64,000 nt of DNA from Anaerolineales bacterium (GTDB lineage Bacteria > Chloroflexota > Anaerolineae > Anaerolineales > Villigracilaceae). Shown piece after piece: positions 25,143 to 33,717 of the stretch. The notes beneath the pieces are model-generated. The model made no database searches and was not told the DNA's origin. It worked only from the letters and a program-made list of their open reading frames with translations. Made by a program: the position numbers and the translations under genes. Location: positions 271,032 through 335,031 of the forward strand of contig JACMLM010000071.1 of assembly GCA_014379595.1 (NCBI GenBank). Direction: 5' to 3'. How positions within the stretch are numbered: the stretch's first letter is position 1; each line of letters starts with the position of its first letter.

Positions 25143-26666
25143 TTATCTTTTAAATTTCTTACCGGTAGCAAGTTCGACACTTTTATAGGCGCCATCATAT
25201 ATGCCGATGCTCTTGTTCTTGACGATACAATCACAAAACATAGTAAGCAAATCATCATAATCAGTGAGCAGATCGATGGCTTGCAGAGTTTGTGGGATGG
25301 TGCGCGTTTCAACAGTACTATCACCAATTTCTGCGCCACGAATCGCTCCCCACATTTCATGCCCGCCTACGCGTGCATTGAAAATTTTTGGCACAGGATA
25401 AAATGCAAGCTCGCTGGGTTTAGTGATCATCACATCCATGACACGCATGAGGTAGTTGGTAGCATACACAGCGTGAAAAGTGTTGTCGTGCAGGAAGACG
25501 TGTAATCCATGAGCGGGTTTCTTGCGAATATTGTCCGTAAAGTTTTTTGTATCTTCCCAGGTGAAATGTGTATTGATCAAGTCTTTATGTTGTGCAAGTT
25601 CAGTTTGCAGCCATTCCCAATTGTTTTTATGATCACCCAGATTGATAAATAAAGCGATCTTATCTTTTTGTATCAACGGAATAGCATGTTCAATAATAGC
25701 TTTGAATAATTCACGCTGTGCGCCTGCTCCGCCCATCGTAACAAGAAAACGACGTGGTTCTTTTGCTTTCATACGGCTGATACGATCAGTGCAATCTACT
25801 TCTATATTTTCGACAAGTTCATGGTCTACATGATGACCTGTGAAATGAATTGCATCGGCAGGAACAGGTTTGAGAATTTTCCCTTTGTCGTCGAATCCGC
25901 GCATGGCGCGAAAACCATAATATCCGGAAGGCGATTGAACCGCGTGTTTAGCACCTTCAGTTAATTGAAATGCCATGGGCCAATTATCAAACATCATATC
26001 CACCACATTGGTCATGCCGCCTGAAACTGCACCCATACAATTCCACATATGCGATGTAAGAATAGGCATATCGGATGGAAGTGCGCCATATAGATTTTTG
26101 AACAACTCACTCATCTTATAATCTTTGACTTCTGTTTTGAGGAAGCGCCAGGGCCACGTGCTGGTGACGTAATTAAAAAGAGCATCTAACCCAGGGAGAG
26201 TTGGTTCGCCCGTCGTTAGAGACTCCCACACGTATTTATCAAACCAGGAATATTTTTGTGAGATGCGTGAATATTTACTGTAATTGGTGTTGCACCAGTT
26301 GATCACATCCGTTGTAATTCCTGGAATCGAAAGTAAATCTAACCAGTAGGGAGTAAAGCCCATAGCTTTCGCGGCAGAGACGCCTGCCATCGCAATACGA
26401 TAATGTCCGAAGCCCATACGAATGGTACTGACAATAACTCCATTTTTTTTATCTAACGGTTTCCCAATTCCATCACGAGCAATGTTTTTGAGTCCAAAGA
26501 TTTCTGAGCCGTAAGGATGGTCTTCAACATTTAAATTAAATTTTTCATTAGGGTCATACTTAAATTGCTTTGCCAGCATATCCTTCCATTGATCTGCCGC
26601 ACGGCTCTGGCTTTTGGTGATGGGATTGCCATACACGGTATATTGTCCGTCTTTCTGTTGCAACAT
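25143..26666 (-). CDS. GT-B-like protein of unknown function in sugar operon
   Basis: A 507-residue soluble protein that I cannot assign to a named family. It has features of two-domain GT-B glycosyltransferases: an N-terminal 'STIRMGFGHYRIAMAGVSAA' with a Gly-His turn as in MGDG-synthase-like enzymes, and a C-terminal 'FLVTMGGAGAQRELFKAI', which looks like the nucleotide- or phosphate-binding domain start. His- and Asp-rich stretches ('HFTGHHVDHE', 'FLHDNTFHAVY') could form the active site. AAGGAG ten bases before the ATG supports the start. It sits between the permease and the GH31 gene, so it could be a glycosyltransferase or phosphorylase acting on the same sugar. This is inference. Confidence 0.6.
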   Translation of the reverse strand: MLQQKDGQYTVYGNPITKSQSRAADQWKDMLAKQFKYDPNEKFNLNVEDHPYGSEIFGLKNIARDGIGKPLDKKNGVIVSTIRMGFGHYRIAMAGVSAAKAMGFTPYWLDLLSIPGITTDVINWCNTNYSKYSRISQKYSWFDKYVWESLTTGEPTLPGLDALFNYVTSTWPWRFLKTEVKDYKMSELFKNLYGALPSDMPILTSHMWNCMGAVSGGMTNVVDMMFDNWPMAFQLTEGAKHAVQSPSGYYGFRAMRGFDDKGKILKPVPADAIHFTGHHVDHELVENIEVDCTDRISRMKAKEPRRFLVTMGGAGAQRELFKAIIEHAIPLIQKDKIALFINLGDHKNNWEWLQTELAQHKDLINTHFTWEDTKNFTDNIRKKPAHGLHVFLHDNTFHAVYATNYLMRVMDVMITKPSELAFYPVPKIFNARVGGHEMWGAIRGAEIGDSTVETRTIPQTLQAIDLLTDYDDLLTMFCDCIVKNKSIGIYDGAYKSVELATGKKFKR

Positions 26667-26707
26667 AATACAAGTTCTCCTTGAAGATAAAATAATTGCT
26701 AATGAAT

Positions 26708-26759
26708 GACCGCGGACAACGGACTGTAGACCGTAGTCTATTGTCCGCCATCGGCGGTC
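26708..26759. repeat. imperfect palindromic intergenic repeat
   Basis: GACCGC (26708-26713) and GCGGTC (26754-26759) bracket nested pairs GGACAA/TTGTCC and GACT/AGTC. The centre contains 'GTAGACCGTAG', shared with the element at 25086-25137, so the two appear to be relatives. It lies in the 133-bp gap between the permease and the GT-B-like gene. Confidence 0.5.
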
Positions 26760-26799
26760 TTATTGTTGAGACACCCTAAGGCTTCAAACTTAGATTTTA

Positions 26800-28020
26800 T
26801 TATCCCTTCACACCACTGCTTGCCACGCTTTCTACAAAGAAGCGTTGACCAAGAATAAACACAATCAAAGGTGGGATAATAGCAATTGCCGCTCCTGCCA
26901 ATATCAAGTTCGGTGTATCGGAAGCGCGGCCACGTAATACGTTGAGGGCCAATGTCAACACGTGATTCTTCTCATTACCTACATTGATAATGACCAATGG
27001 CCAAATAAATGAGTTCCATGCATAGAGGAAAGTAAAGGTTGCCAGCGTTGCCAACGCTGGCACACTCGCGGGGATCAAAACTTGAGTAAGGATCTGTAAA
27101 CGTGATGCCCCATCCAGTAATGCAGCTTCTTCAATTTCCTTTGGAAAAGTGATGAAGTGCTGACGCATTAGGAATGTTCCATATGCTGTAAAAATCCAGG
27201 GGATAATGAGGGCAGCGAGGCGGTCTGTCCAGCCGATCAATACCATCAGTTGATATAACGGAACGATCAGCATCACAAACGGAATCATGATCGTGCCCAG
27301 ATAGAAAACAAAAACTGTATCCCTGCCAGGAAATTTCAATCGTGCAAAGGCATACCCCCCGACAACCGATGTGAGCAGTTGCCCAATGACGACGAGAATG
27401 GTGACCAACGCAGTATTTGTCAAAGCACGTGCCATGTTATTTAATTCAATAACTTCTGTATAATTTTCAGGGTGTGCACCAATATTTTCAACAGGTTCGC
27501 TCAGGCGCACGTTTTGAAAGACCTTATTCTCAGGGTTCTGCAGGTCAACAAACTCACCCACTGTTGTTTGGCTGATCAGAATCATTGGAATGATTTGACC
27601 GTCCACTTCCACATCGAAAAGTTTTTCTTCTTTTCCGTTCACTTCTACTTTTTGCTGGTTCGTCGCTCCGCCAGTGGGTTTGACTTCCGTTAGATATTCT
27701 TCTACGGTTGCAGTTAGATTATCCGCGGGAGCATACGTGCCAACTTTGATGTTGCTTTTTGCAAGAGCATATTGTTTTTTCTCGCCATCTACCTGCACAT
27801 AATAAAGTGGAAGAGGTTCATCATAGCCCGCTATTTCTATAGTAACAGGGTCGCGCGGCAACATACGTGGCGGGTAACGAAATGTATCTGAAGGAATCTT
27901 GAAAGAGGTAGAAATCATATACATAAATGGAAACAACATGACCAATCCAAAAATCGTAAGAATAAAATAAATGATAAAGTTGTTTAAATATCGCCGAAAA
28001 CGGTACCCTTCAAATTTCAT
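26800..28020 (-). CDS. sugar ABC transporter permease (MalG type) with large extracytoplasmic insertion
   Basis: This MalG-type permease is 406 residues long, against about 280 for the family. The first membrane helix and the usual 'STSFKIPSDTFRYPP' are followed by about 130 extra residues (roughly 60-195). They are rich in beta-type sequence and include 'LPLYYVQVDGEKKQYALAK' and 'VDGQIIPMILISQTTVGEF'. Five more helices and the EAA loop 'EIEEAALLDGASRLQILTQV' then follow. The insertion lies on the outer side, where the binding protein docks, and may be a tethered docking or sensor domain. AAGGA precedes the ATG, and the gene starts 12 bp after the partner permease. No ATPase is encoded here. 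Confidence 0.9.
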   Translation of the reverse strand: MKFEGYRFRRYLNNFIIYFILTIFGLVMLFPFMYMISTSFKIPSDTFRYPPRMLPRDPVTIEIAGYDEPLPLYYVQVDGEKKQYALAKSNIKVGTYAPADNLTATVEEYLTEVKPTGGATNQQKVEVNGKEEKLFDVEVDGQIIPMILISQTTVGEFVDLQNPENKVFQNVRLSEPVENIGAHPENYTEVIELNNMARALTNTALVTILVVIGQLLTSVVGGYAFARLKFPGRDTVFVFYLGTIMIPFVMLIVPLYQLMVLIGWTDRLAALIIPWIFTAYGTFLMRQHFITFPKEIEEAALLDGASRLQILTQVLIPASVPALATLATFTFLYAWNSFIWPLVIINVGNEKNHVLTLALNVLRGRASDTPNLILAGAAIAIIPPLIVFILGQRFFVESVASSGVKG

Positions 28021-28032
28021 AAATGTCCTTGT

Positions 28033-29706
28033 TTAACCTTCATAAATACTGGAACGTCGTTGACGCTGAAATTGGACCAATGTGAGTCCAAAGATAACGA
28101 TGAACAACACCCATGCAATTGCAGAGGCATAGCCCTGTTGGAAATTTTGAAAACCATTTCGATATAAGTAAAGCACCAACGTAATCGTTGAGTTGTTCGG
28201 TCCTTCAGGCGGATTCATTAAGATAAAGACCTGCTCAAATACTTGCATGGCTTGAATAGTGGTCGTCGACACAACATAAAAAGTAGTGGGAGCAAGCATA
28301 GGCAGCGTGATGCGCCAGAACTTATCCCATGCACCAGCGCCATCTACAGTGGCGGCTTCATATAATTCCCTTGGAATGTTTTGCAAACCTGCTAAGAATA
28401 GAACGGTATTAAATCCCATCGTTTGCCAGGCGGCGATAATTACTACTGCTAACAAAGCCGTTTTTTCATCGGACACCCATTGAATTTTCGGGTCAACCAC
28501 TGCGAGATTAAATAAATTATTCCAGAATCCAATGCCAACGGTAACAAAGTAATTGATATATCCAATCGTGGCGTTATATAGCCATTGCCAAACAAGTGAA
28601 ATACCAACGACTGCGGCAATGCTCGGCATAAAATAAATGGCGCGATAAAACTTCATGCCAGGCAGTTTGCTGTTCAATATATTGGATAAAACTAAAGCAG
28701 GAATCACACTTAAAGGCACAGCGAACAGAACAAAGGTCAACGTGTTGCGAAGCGCGAGCCAGAAAAATTTATCCGCGGCGGCAAAAAGAATCCCGCCGTT
28801 TCCAATCAGAAAACGCCCCACTTCGTCATAGATTTTTATATCCACAACTTCACGTGCGAGTTGATCAGGTGCAGTAAGCCATGCAAAACGGATATTTAAT
28901 ATTCTTGCATAATTATCAAAGCCAACCCAATTTGGTGTGTTGAAGGCATCTGAATCAGTAAATGAAAAATAAAAAGAAAGAAGCAATGGACCAGCAAAGA
29001 AAACAAGAAAACCTAACAGATTTGGTGAAAGAAACAGCCAGCCATTAATAATTTGTTCGTCGCTATTTTTTGCATGGAGGGCGTATGCAATTTTTTGCTG
29101 TGTCATTCCCCAAATTGCGAAGCCAAAAATCAAAGCACCGAATACAGAAATAATTCCAAGTGGTTGTGCAAGTTTGCCAAAAAAATAAAAAATACCATTG
29201 ACTGCACCAACACGCCACAAAAATAAAATAAAACCTGTCAACATCACCCACTGCCCTACTATTTTTAAACTTGATTCTGATGTTTGTTCTTTTTGTGGAA
29301 AATATTCATCGAGTGAACCAAGAAAATAGCCTGCAATCGCAATGCCAAGAAATGGAAGCCCGCTTGTAAAAGTTTCTGCCAGCGCATCAATGCCAAGAAA
29401 AATTTCACCTGTGTTTAAAACAACCACAGTACAAACTACAAATGAAAGATAATCTAAGATGAGCGAGATCATGCGTCCGCTGTGATGGAGGCGGGAAATT
29501 TGAACGGCTCCGACTCCGCTGAAAATTGCGGCTACGCTCAACGCCAAAGTTAATCCACCTTTCAGCCAAGTCGAATCAACTGGAAAATATCCCAGCCACG
29601 GAGCAAGAGCACCAAATATTGCAAGCAAAGCAAAGAGTATTCGCCAGAAAACATACAGGCGTAGAATTAAATTTGTTTGCGAATCTATTTGAGAAGGAAC
29701 GGCCAT
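28033..29706 (-). CDS. sugar ABC transporter permease (MalF type) with N-terminal membrane extension
   Basis: A permease of 557 residues, about twice the family core. The MalF-like part begins near residue 235 ('WLFLSPNLLGFLVFFAGP') and has an enlarged outer loop, then the EAA loop 'LYEAATVDGAGAWDKFWRI'. Ahead of it are five or six extra hydrophobic segments such as 'ILFALLAIFGALAPWLGYF' and 'GLPFLGIAIAGYFLGS'. I chose the ATG at 29706 (MAVPSQIDS), because a longer frame would start inside the palindrome at 29748-29775. It pairs with the insertion-bearing MalG subunit 12 bp downstream. The role of the extension is unknown. Confidence 0.88.
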   Translation of the reverse strand: MAVPSQIDSQTNLILRLYVFWRILFALLAIFGALAPWLGYFPVDSTWLKGGLTLALSVAAIFSGVGAVQISRLHHSGRMISLILDYLSFVVCTVVVLNTGEIFLGIDALAETFTSGLPFLGIAIAGYFLGSLDEYFPQKEQTSESSLKIVGQWVMLTGFILFLWRVGAVNGIFYFFGKLAQPLGIISVFGALIFGFAIWGMTQQKIAYALHAKNSDEQIINGWLFLSPNLLGFLVFFAGPLLLSFYFSFTDSDAFNTPNWVGFDNYARILNIRFAWLTAPDQLAREVVDIKIYDEVGRFLIGNGGILFAAADKFFWLALRNTLTFVLFAVPLSVIPALVLSNILNSKLPGMKFYRAIYFMPSIAAVVGISLVWQWLYNATIGYINYFVTVGIGFWNNLFNLAVVDPKIQWVSDEKTALLAVVIIAAWQTMGFNTVLFLAGLQNIPRELYEAATVDGAGAWDKFWRITLPMLAPTTFYVVSTTTIQAMQVFEQVFILMNPPEGPNNSTITLVLYLYRNGFQNFQQGYASAIAWVLFIVIFGLTLVQFQRQRRSSIYEG

Positions 29707-29747
29707 ATTCGATTTGCTTTTCCAGTGTAGCGATGTATAAAAAGATG

Positions 29748-29775
29748 GGGCAGGCAAAATTAATTTTGCCTGCCC
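29748..29775. promoter_or_regulatory. perfect 28-bp intercistronic palindrome after the binding-protein gene
   Basis: GGGCAGGCAAAATT and its exact reverse complement abut. The element sits 17 bp after the stop of the binding protein and before the permease, the same place as the hairpin at 20207-20240 in the other transporter operon. mRNA stabilisation or partial attenuation is likely. Confidence 0.6.
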
Positions 29776-29792
29776 GTTTCACAAAATGTGGA

Positions 29793-31181
29793 TTAGTTGG
29801 TGAACACTTTATCCGCTTCGTCGCAAATTGTTGCGCCGAAATCTTCTACTGTGGTTGCACCAGTCAATACACCTTGAATTGCAGGTCCCATGATCTGATC
29901 GAACTCAGGCCAGGAGCCAGCCCACAATGGACCTTCCGCAGTTGGGTTTGCATCTGCAGCAATTCCATTCAAAAAGGCTTGATTGTTTGCAGGAGGTGAG
30001 AAAGTGAGGAAAGCGTCGAGAGCCTCCTGACTTACACGGCTTGGAATGTTTGCACCAAGTGCAGAGATCTTGCCTTGAGTTTGAGCAGTGGTTAATGCTT
30101 GAACCAATTTCCAAGCTTCTTCTGGATGTTCAGTATTGGCATTGATCACATAAGCTCCCCAGAACAACCAGTTACCAGCAGTTCCACTTGGGCCAGCAGG
30201 CAATTCAACAACATCCCATTCAAAATCTACGGTACGAATACCAGGAGTTGCCCATCGACCATTCTGGAACATAGCCACTTTACCAGCACGGAAAGGAGGC
30301 TCTGCATCTTCACCATAAGGAGTGGCAATATCAAAATCTTGATATAGAGAGCGTTGGAAATCAAGACCAGCAAGAGATTCTTCAGTGTTCAATGCACAAG
30401 CAGTGCGATCTTCATTAAAGAAACCACCACCAGAAGCATTTAACCAAACACCGTAAGGACCCCACCAGGCACTGGCTCCATAACCATATACATCAGAGCC
30501 AAGAGCACGAGTCTTTTGTGCTACATCAAGGAAGGCATCCCAATCCCATTCGCCATTGGCGGCTAATTCACGAGGATCTGGCGCACCTGCTTCGTTAATC
30601 AAATCCATGTTAAGATATAGGGCGAAAGTCGAAACATCACGGGGGAGACCCCAAAGCGCGCCTGAGCCAGCACCGCTAGTGCTGGTTTCAGGGTTAAAGG
30701 TCAAGTGATCCATGGGGCCGGCATAGAAATCATCGACGTTAAAACCATCAGTTGCGGCAGCAACATCAGCTGCGTTCAAGATCAAACCACGAGTTGCAAA
30801 ATCTGCAACGTCGGTTCCAGGAATCCAGAACACATCAGGAGCTGTTCCAGCGGCAACTTCAGCACGGAGTTGATCTTGATAGTTGGCGCCTTCAGAACCA
30901 CCTGGTTCGTAAGTGAGAGTAACGCCATCAATTTCAGCATCTAACTCAGTACTGATTTGACTATAGACATCAATTTCTTCCTGATTATCGGGGCGAGTAC
31001 GCCAACGAATTTCAACATCCTCCGCAGCTGGGGCTTCGGTCACTACAGCTTCAGTTGCTGGAGCTTCAGTCACAACGGCTTCAGTAGCCGGTGCTTCTGT
31101 TGCAGGAGTGCCACAAGCGGATAAAGCAAAAGAGGCAACAACAAGAAGGCTTAATACCTTCATTAACAAACTGTTCTTCAT
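29793..31181 (-). CDS. extracellular sugar-binding lipoprotein of ABC transporter (family 1)
   Basis: A 462-residue solute-binding protein with a signal peptide ending in the lipobox 'ALSACG'. A linker with repeated 'PATEAVVTEA' follows, as is common in Chloroflexota binding proteins. Family 1 blocks include 'YEPGGSEGANYQDQLRAEV', 'APDVFWIPGTDVADF' and 'EEAWKLVQALTTAQTQGK'. AAGGAGAAG before the ATG predicts strong translation. It is the first transport gene after the LacI regulator and should deliver sugar to the two unusual permeases. A galactoside is possible given the MYORG-like GH31 gene downstream, but this is inferred. Confidence 0.92.
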   Translation of the reverse strand: MKNSLLMKVLSLLVVASFALSACGTPATEAPATEAVVTEAPATEAVVTEAPAAEDVEIRWRTRPDNQEEIDVYSQISTELDAEIDGVTLTYEPGGSEGANYQDQLRAEVAAGTAPDVFWIPGTDVADFATRGLILNAADVAAATDGFNVDDFYAGPMDHLTFNPETSTSGAGSGALWGLPRDVSTFALYLNMDLINEAGAPDPRELAANGEWDWDAFLDVAQKTRALGSDVYGYGASAWWGPYGVWLNASGGGFFNEDRTACALNTEESLAGLDFQRSLYQDFDIATPYGEDAEPPFRAGKVAMFQNGRWATPGIRTVDFEWDVVELPAGPSGTAGNWLFWGAYVINANTEHPEEAWKLVQALTTAQTQGKISALGANIPSRVSQEALDAFLTFSPPANNQAFLNGIAADANPTAEGPLWAGSWPEFDQIMGPAIQGVLTGATTVEDFGATICDEADKVFTN

Positions 31182-31216
31182 TTTATTCTTCTCCTTGAAT
31201 ATTTAAGCGTAACTTA

Positions 31217-31245
31217 TTTATAAAATAGTGAGACCTGGCATACAA
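31217..31245 (-). promoter_or_regulatory. possible internal promoter before the binding-protein gene
   Basis: On the minus strand TTGTAT (31245-31240) and TATAAA (31222-31217) are spaced by 17 bp in the 74-bp gap after the LacI gene. The match is moderate and no operator is seen beside it. Confidence 0.35.
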
Positions 31246-31255
31246 AAACTTTAAC

Positions 31256-32272
31256 TTATAGATCACCTCCCTGTTCAGATGTTGATTGTCGAACCACCAA
31301 CTGCGCAGGCAATTTCACTTCACGCAAGTCAGTATTCTTCTTTTGAATAATATCTAACAACATACGAGTGGCTTCCTGCCCAATGAGAGGCATATCCTGT
31401 CTCATCGTAGTAAGAGGCGGATCGAAATAAGAAGATAAGGGCATGTCATCTACACCAATGACTGCTAATTGAGATGGCACTTTCAAATTTACATCTCGTG
31501 CTGCACGTAATACACCCATTGCCATTCTGTCGTTTTGTGCAAATACAGCGGTTGGAACATTTCCATTTTTAACAAAAGAAAGTAAAGCATTCTGCCCCGA
31601 TGAAGCGGACCAATCCCCTTCAATGACTTTGGCATTATTAAAGGGAATATTCGCTTCCTTCAAAGCACGGCGATAGCCTGCTGTACGATCCTGTGAACAA
31701 TCCTCTTCATGCGGACCAGTAACAAGTGCAATATTGGTGTGTCCTAATGAGATCAAATGGCTGGTGGCGTCATAAGCCACTTTTTCATCATCCAAACAGA
31801 CGGATGAAATATCCTTCTGATGCGATTGAGCACCCACGAACACCACAGGGAAGTCTTCAGGAATATGCTCGAAACGTTTATCTGAATAGGGATTGATCAC
31901 GATCAGCCCATCGACCCGACGATGCCCCACCAACTCATCCACCAACCTGCGAAAAGATTCTGAGTCTACAGAAGAAGAAGACAACATGAAATAATCGTGC
32001 TGTCTTGCCTCGGTTTCAGCGCCTTCAATCACACTTGCCAGGGTGTAATCTGTTAAATTCGGGGAGATGCAGGCCAAAGTGTGAGTCTGACCACGTGCCA
32101 TTGAGCGGGCAATCGCGCTGGGGTGATATCCCATTTGCGAAATGGCTGTCTCTACCAAAGTGCGCGTTTCAGGGGAAACATCGTTTTTTCCATTGATTAC
32201 GCGCGAAACAGTTTGGTGCGAAACACCAGCCTGGCGAGCCACATCACGAATGGTTGGGCGAGAAATAGCCAT
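31256..32272 (-). CDS. LacI-family transcriptional regulator
   Basis: A 338-residue LacI/PurR-type repressor. The helix-turn-helix and hinge are 'TIRDVARQAGVSHQTVSRVI' and 'GYHPSAIARSMARG'. The periplasmic-binding-protein-like sensor has 'LIVINPYSDKRFEHIP', 'LGHTNIALVTGP' and 'AVIGVDDMPLSSYFDPPLTT'. Such proteins bind palindromic operators and release them on binding a sugar. The perfect 28-bp palindrome 19 bp upstream of its ATG, over the start site of a consensus promoter, predicts autorepression. Read-through would extend control to the transporter and GH31 genes. 'GGA' lies ten bases before the ATG. Confidence 0.93.
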   Translation of the reverse strand: MAISRPTIRDVARQAGVSHQTVSRVINGKNDVSPETRTLVETAISQMGYHPSAIARSMARGQTHTLACISPNLTDYTLASVIEGAETEARQHDYFMLSSSSVDSESFRRLVDELVGHRRVDGLIVINPYSDKRFEHIPEDFPVVFVGAQSHQKDISSVCLDDEKVAYDATSHLISLGHTNIALVTGPHEEDCSQDRTAGYRRALKEANIPFNNAKVIEGDWSASSGQNALLSFVKNGNVPTAVFAQNDRMAMGVLRAARDVNLKVPSQLAVIGVDDMPLSSYFDPPLTTMRQDMPLIGQEATRMLLDIIQKKNTDLREVKLPAQLVVRQSTSEQGGDL

Positions 32273-32290
32273 AAAGTTGATTCCTGTTCA

Positions 32291-32318
32291 ATGTGACCGT
32301 TCACGTGAACGGTCACAT
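32291..32318. promoter_or_regulatory. 28-bp perfect palindromic LacI-type operator
   Basis: ATGTGACCGTTCAC is followed directly by its reverse complement. It lies immediately after the -10 hexamer of the LacI-gene promoter and so covers the transcription start. Confidence 0.8.
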
Positions 32319-32319
32319 T

Positions 32320-32348
32320 AGTTTACAGAGTCTTATGATGTTTGTCAA
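32320..32348 (-). promoter_or_regulatory. consensus sigma-70-type promoter of the LacI operon
   Basis: On the minus strand TTGACA (32348-32343) and TAAACT (32325-32320) have a 17-bp spacer. Transcription would start within the operator at 32291-32318. Confidence 0.75.
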
Positions 32349-32533
32349 GTACTTTTTTAAGCTTTACTATTGCTGTGAGGTAAGCAGAATTCGCCAACTC
32401 CCCTTATTGAGCCCCGTACCTCTGACAAACTCGTACAACCAGGCACAGCAGTGGCTGATTACCATAGTTCAAGTGAATGGATGAAGGCTCGCATTATTAC
32501 TTGAAAATTTAATTATTCTTGGATTTAATAGAC
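32349..32533. other. spacer without recognisable gene
   Basis: The rest of the 349-bp interval between the LacI gene and the adaptor gene, upstream of the LacI promoter, holds no frame with a ribosome site or recognisable product. Confidence 0.4.
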
Positions 32534-32558
32534 TGGACAGACATAAAATGCCTGTCCA
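32534..32558 (-). terminator. hairpin terminator after the adaptor gene
   Basis: TGGACAG (32534-32540) pairs with CTGTCCA (32552-32558), and three further pairs including a wobble shorten the loop. On the plus strand it is followed by ATTTTTATT. On the minus strand it lies 64 bp after the adaptor stop, so it may work in both directions. Confidence 0.5.
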
Positions 32559-32621
32559 ATTTTTATTAAATATTTGCAGCTATTCTGGCTCTATTTTTTA
32601 TATAAACTAAAATTCAAAATA

Positions 32622-33701
32622 TTATTTGAGCGGCTCGAAATTCACTTCGACAGTCATGCCCCATCGCACGCGCGGGTCAACATCGTTCACCGCAATGCGA
32701 ACTGAATAGATTACATCACCGCTTTCCACAAACGATGATTGACTGATCTCTGTCACCACGCCATCCATAGTGACATCACTCAATGCATCAGCAGTGAAGG
32801 TAACATTTTGCCCAACTTCAAGGTCAACGACTTCAAGTTCGGTGATATCAGTGGTCTCAATAATCCACGAAGAAGCATTGACAACGCTCACAGCTCGAGA
32901 CTCCGCCCCAACCTGCTCGCCAATCTCAACAGCCACATCAGCTACGACACCATCAAATGGTGCAGTGAGCACATAATTAGATAGATTCGATTCAGCTGCA
33001 GCAAATTGCGCCTGAGCATTTTCGAGCCGTGCTTCCAACAATGCCAGTTGATTTGTATCAACACCGTCTTTCATATTTTCATAATCGCTCTGTAATTTCT
33101 GCAATTGAGCTTTTTTCAGGGCTAGGTCATTTTCCGCTTCAATGATCCAATCTTCTGGAGCTGGGCCTTTAAAACTCTTGGTCTTATATTGATACTCATA
33201 TCCTTTAAAGGTTTGGACAAGATTCATCTGGTTTTGCGTTTGAGGAACTTTCTTGGAATTTTGGAGATAAACCAGATAATCATCTGCCTCATCGTATTCT
33301 TCCTGTGCCTCTTTCATGTCGATGACAACCTGGGCAAGGCTGGTAGCGGATGCGTCTTGCAGGTCATCAAGTGCTTGTTGGGCAGTGATCAGTTCAAGAT
33401 TCGCGGATGCCAATTGTGCCTCTGCCTGACTCGCATTCGAAAGACGTGCAAGCAAGTCACCCTTACTCACTTTATCGCCGATTTTCACATTGACATCTTC
33501 TACCATGCCACGAACTTGAAATGAAAGGTTCGCAGCTTGTGCAGGTTGAAGGTTTCCCTCTGCAATAATTCCAGCTGGTTCATTGGAAACCGGTGTAAGA
33601 GATGTAGGAGTTTCAGTTTCCCCTTTACTTCCACAAGCGGTCAATGCAATTGCAACAACTACGATGAACATCATTATGGTATAAATTTTTTTCTTCATCA
33701 T
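32622..33701 (-). CDS. HlyD/MacA-type membrane-fusion adaptor lipoprotein
   Basis: A 359-residue periplasmic adaptor. It has a signal segment with lipobox 'ALTACGS', a first biotinyl-lipoyl half ('ANLSFQVRGMVEDVNVKIGD'), a long alpha-helical hairpin (about 100-225, Gln/Ala/Glu-rich coiled coil), the second lipoyl half ('YVLTAPFDGVVADVAVEIGE') and a beta-barrel. Such proteins link an inner-membrane pump, usually a MacB-like ABC transporter or RND pump, to the outside. No pump gene is adjacent: the operon is only the MarR regulator and this gene. It may work with a pump encoded elsewhere or be left over from a larger operon. AAGGA precedes the double ATG. Confidence 0.88.
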   Translation of the reverse strand: MMKKKIYTIMMFIVVVAIALTACGSKGETETPTSLTPVSNEPAGIIAEGNLQPAQAANLSFQVRGMVEDVNVKIGDKVSKGDLLARLSNASQAEAQLASANLELITAQQALDDLQDASATSLAQVVIDMKEAQEEYDEADDYLVYLQNSKKVPQTQNQMNLVQTFKGYEYQYKTKSFKGPAPEDWIIEAENDLALKKAQLQKLQSDYENMKDGVDTNQLALLEARLENAQAQFAAAESNLSNYVLTAPFDGVVADVAVEIGEQVGAESRAVSVVNASSWIIETTDITELEVVDLEVGQNVTFTADALSDVTMDGVVTEISQSSFVESGDVIYSVRIAVNDVDPRVRWGMTVEVNFEPLK

Positions 33702-33717
33702 ATATTCCTTTTATTAA

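Noticed and set aside
25086..26759. Possible CRISPR array from the two related GTAGACCGTAG palindromes
   Set aside because: There are only two divergent elements 1.6 kb apart with a gene between them, and no regular repeat-spacer pattern or cas gene.
29526..29999. 157-codon plus-strand frame across the permease/binding-protein junction
   Set aside because: Both overlapped minus-strand genes have clear domain motifs, and the plus-strand product is low-complexity with no recognisable feature.
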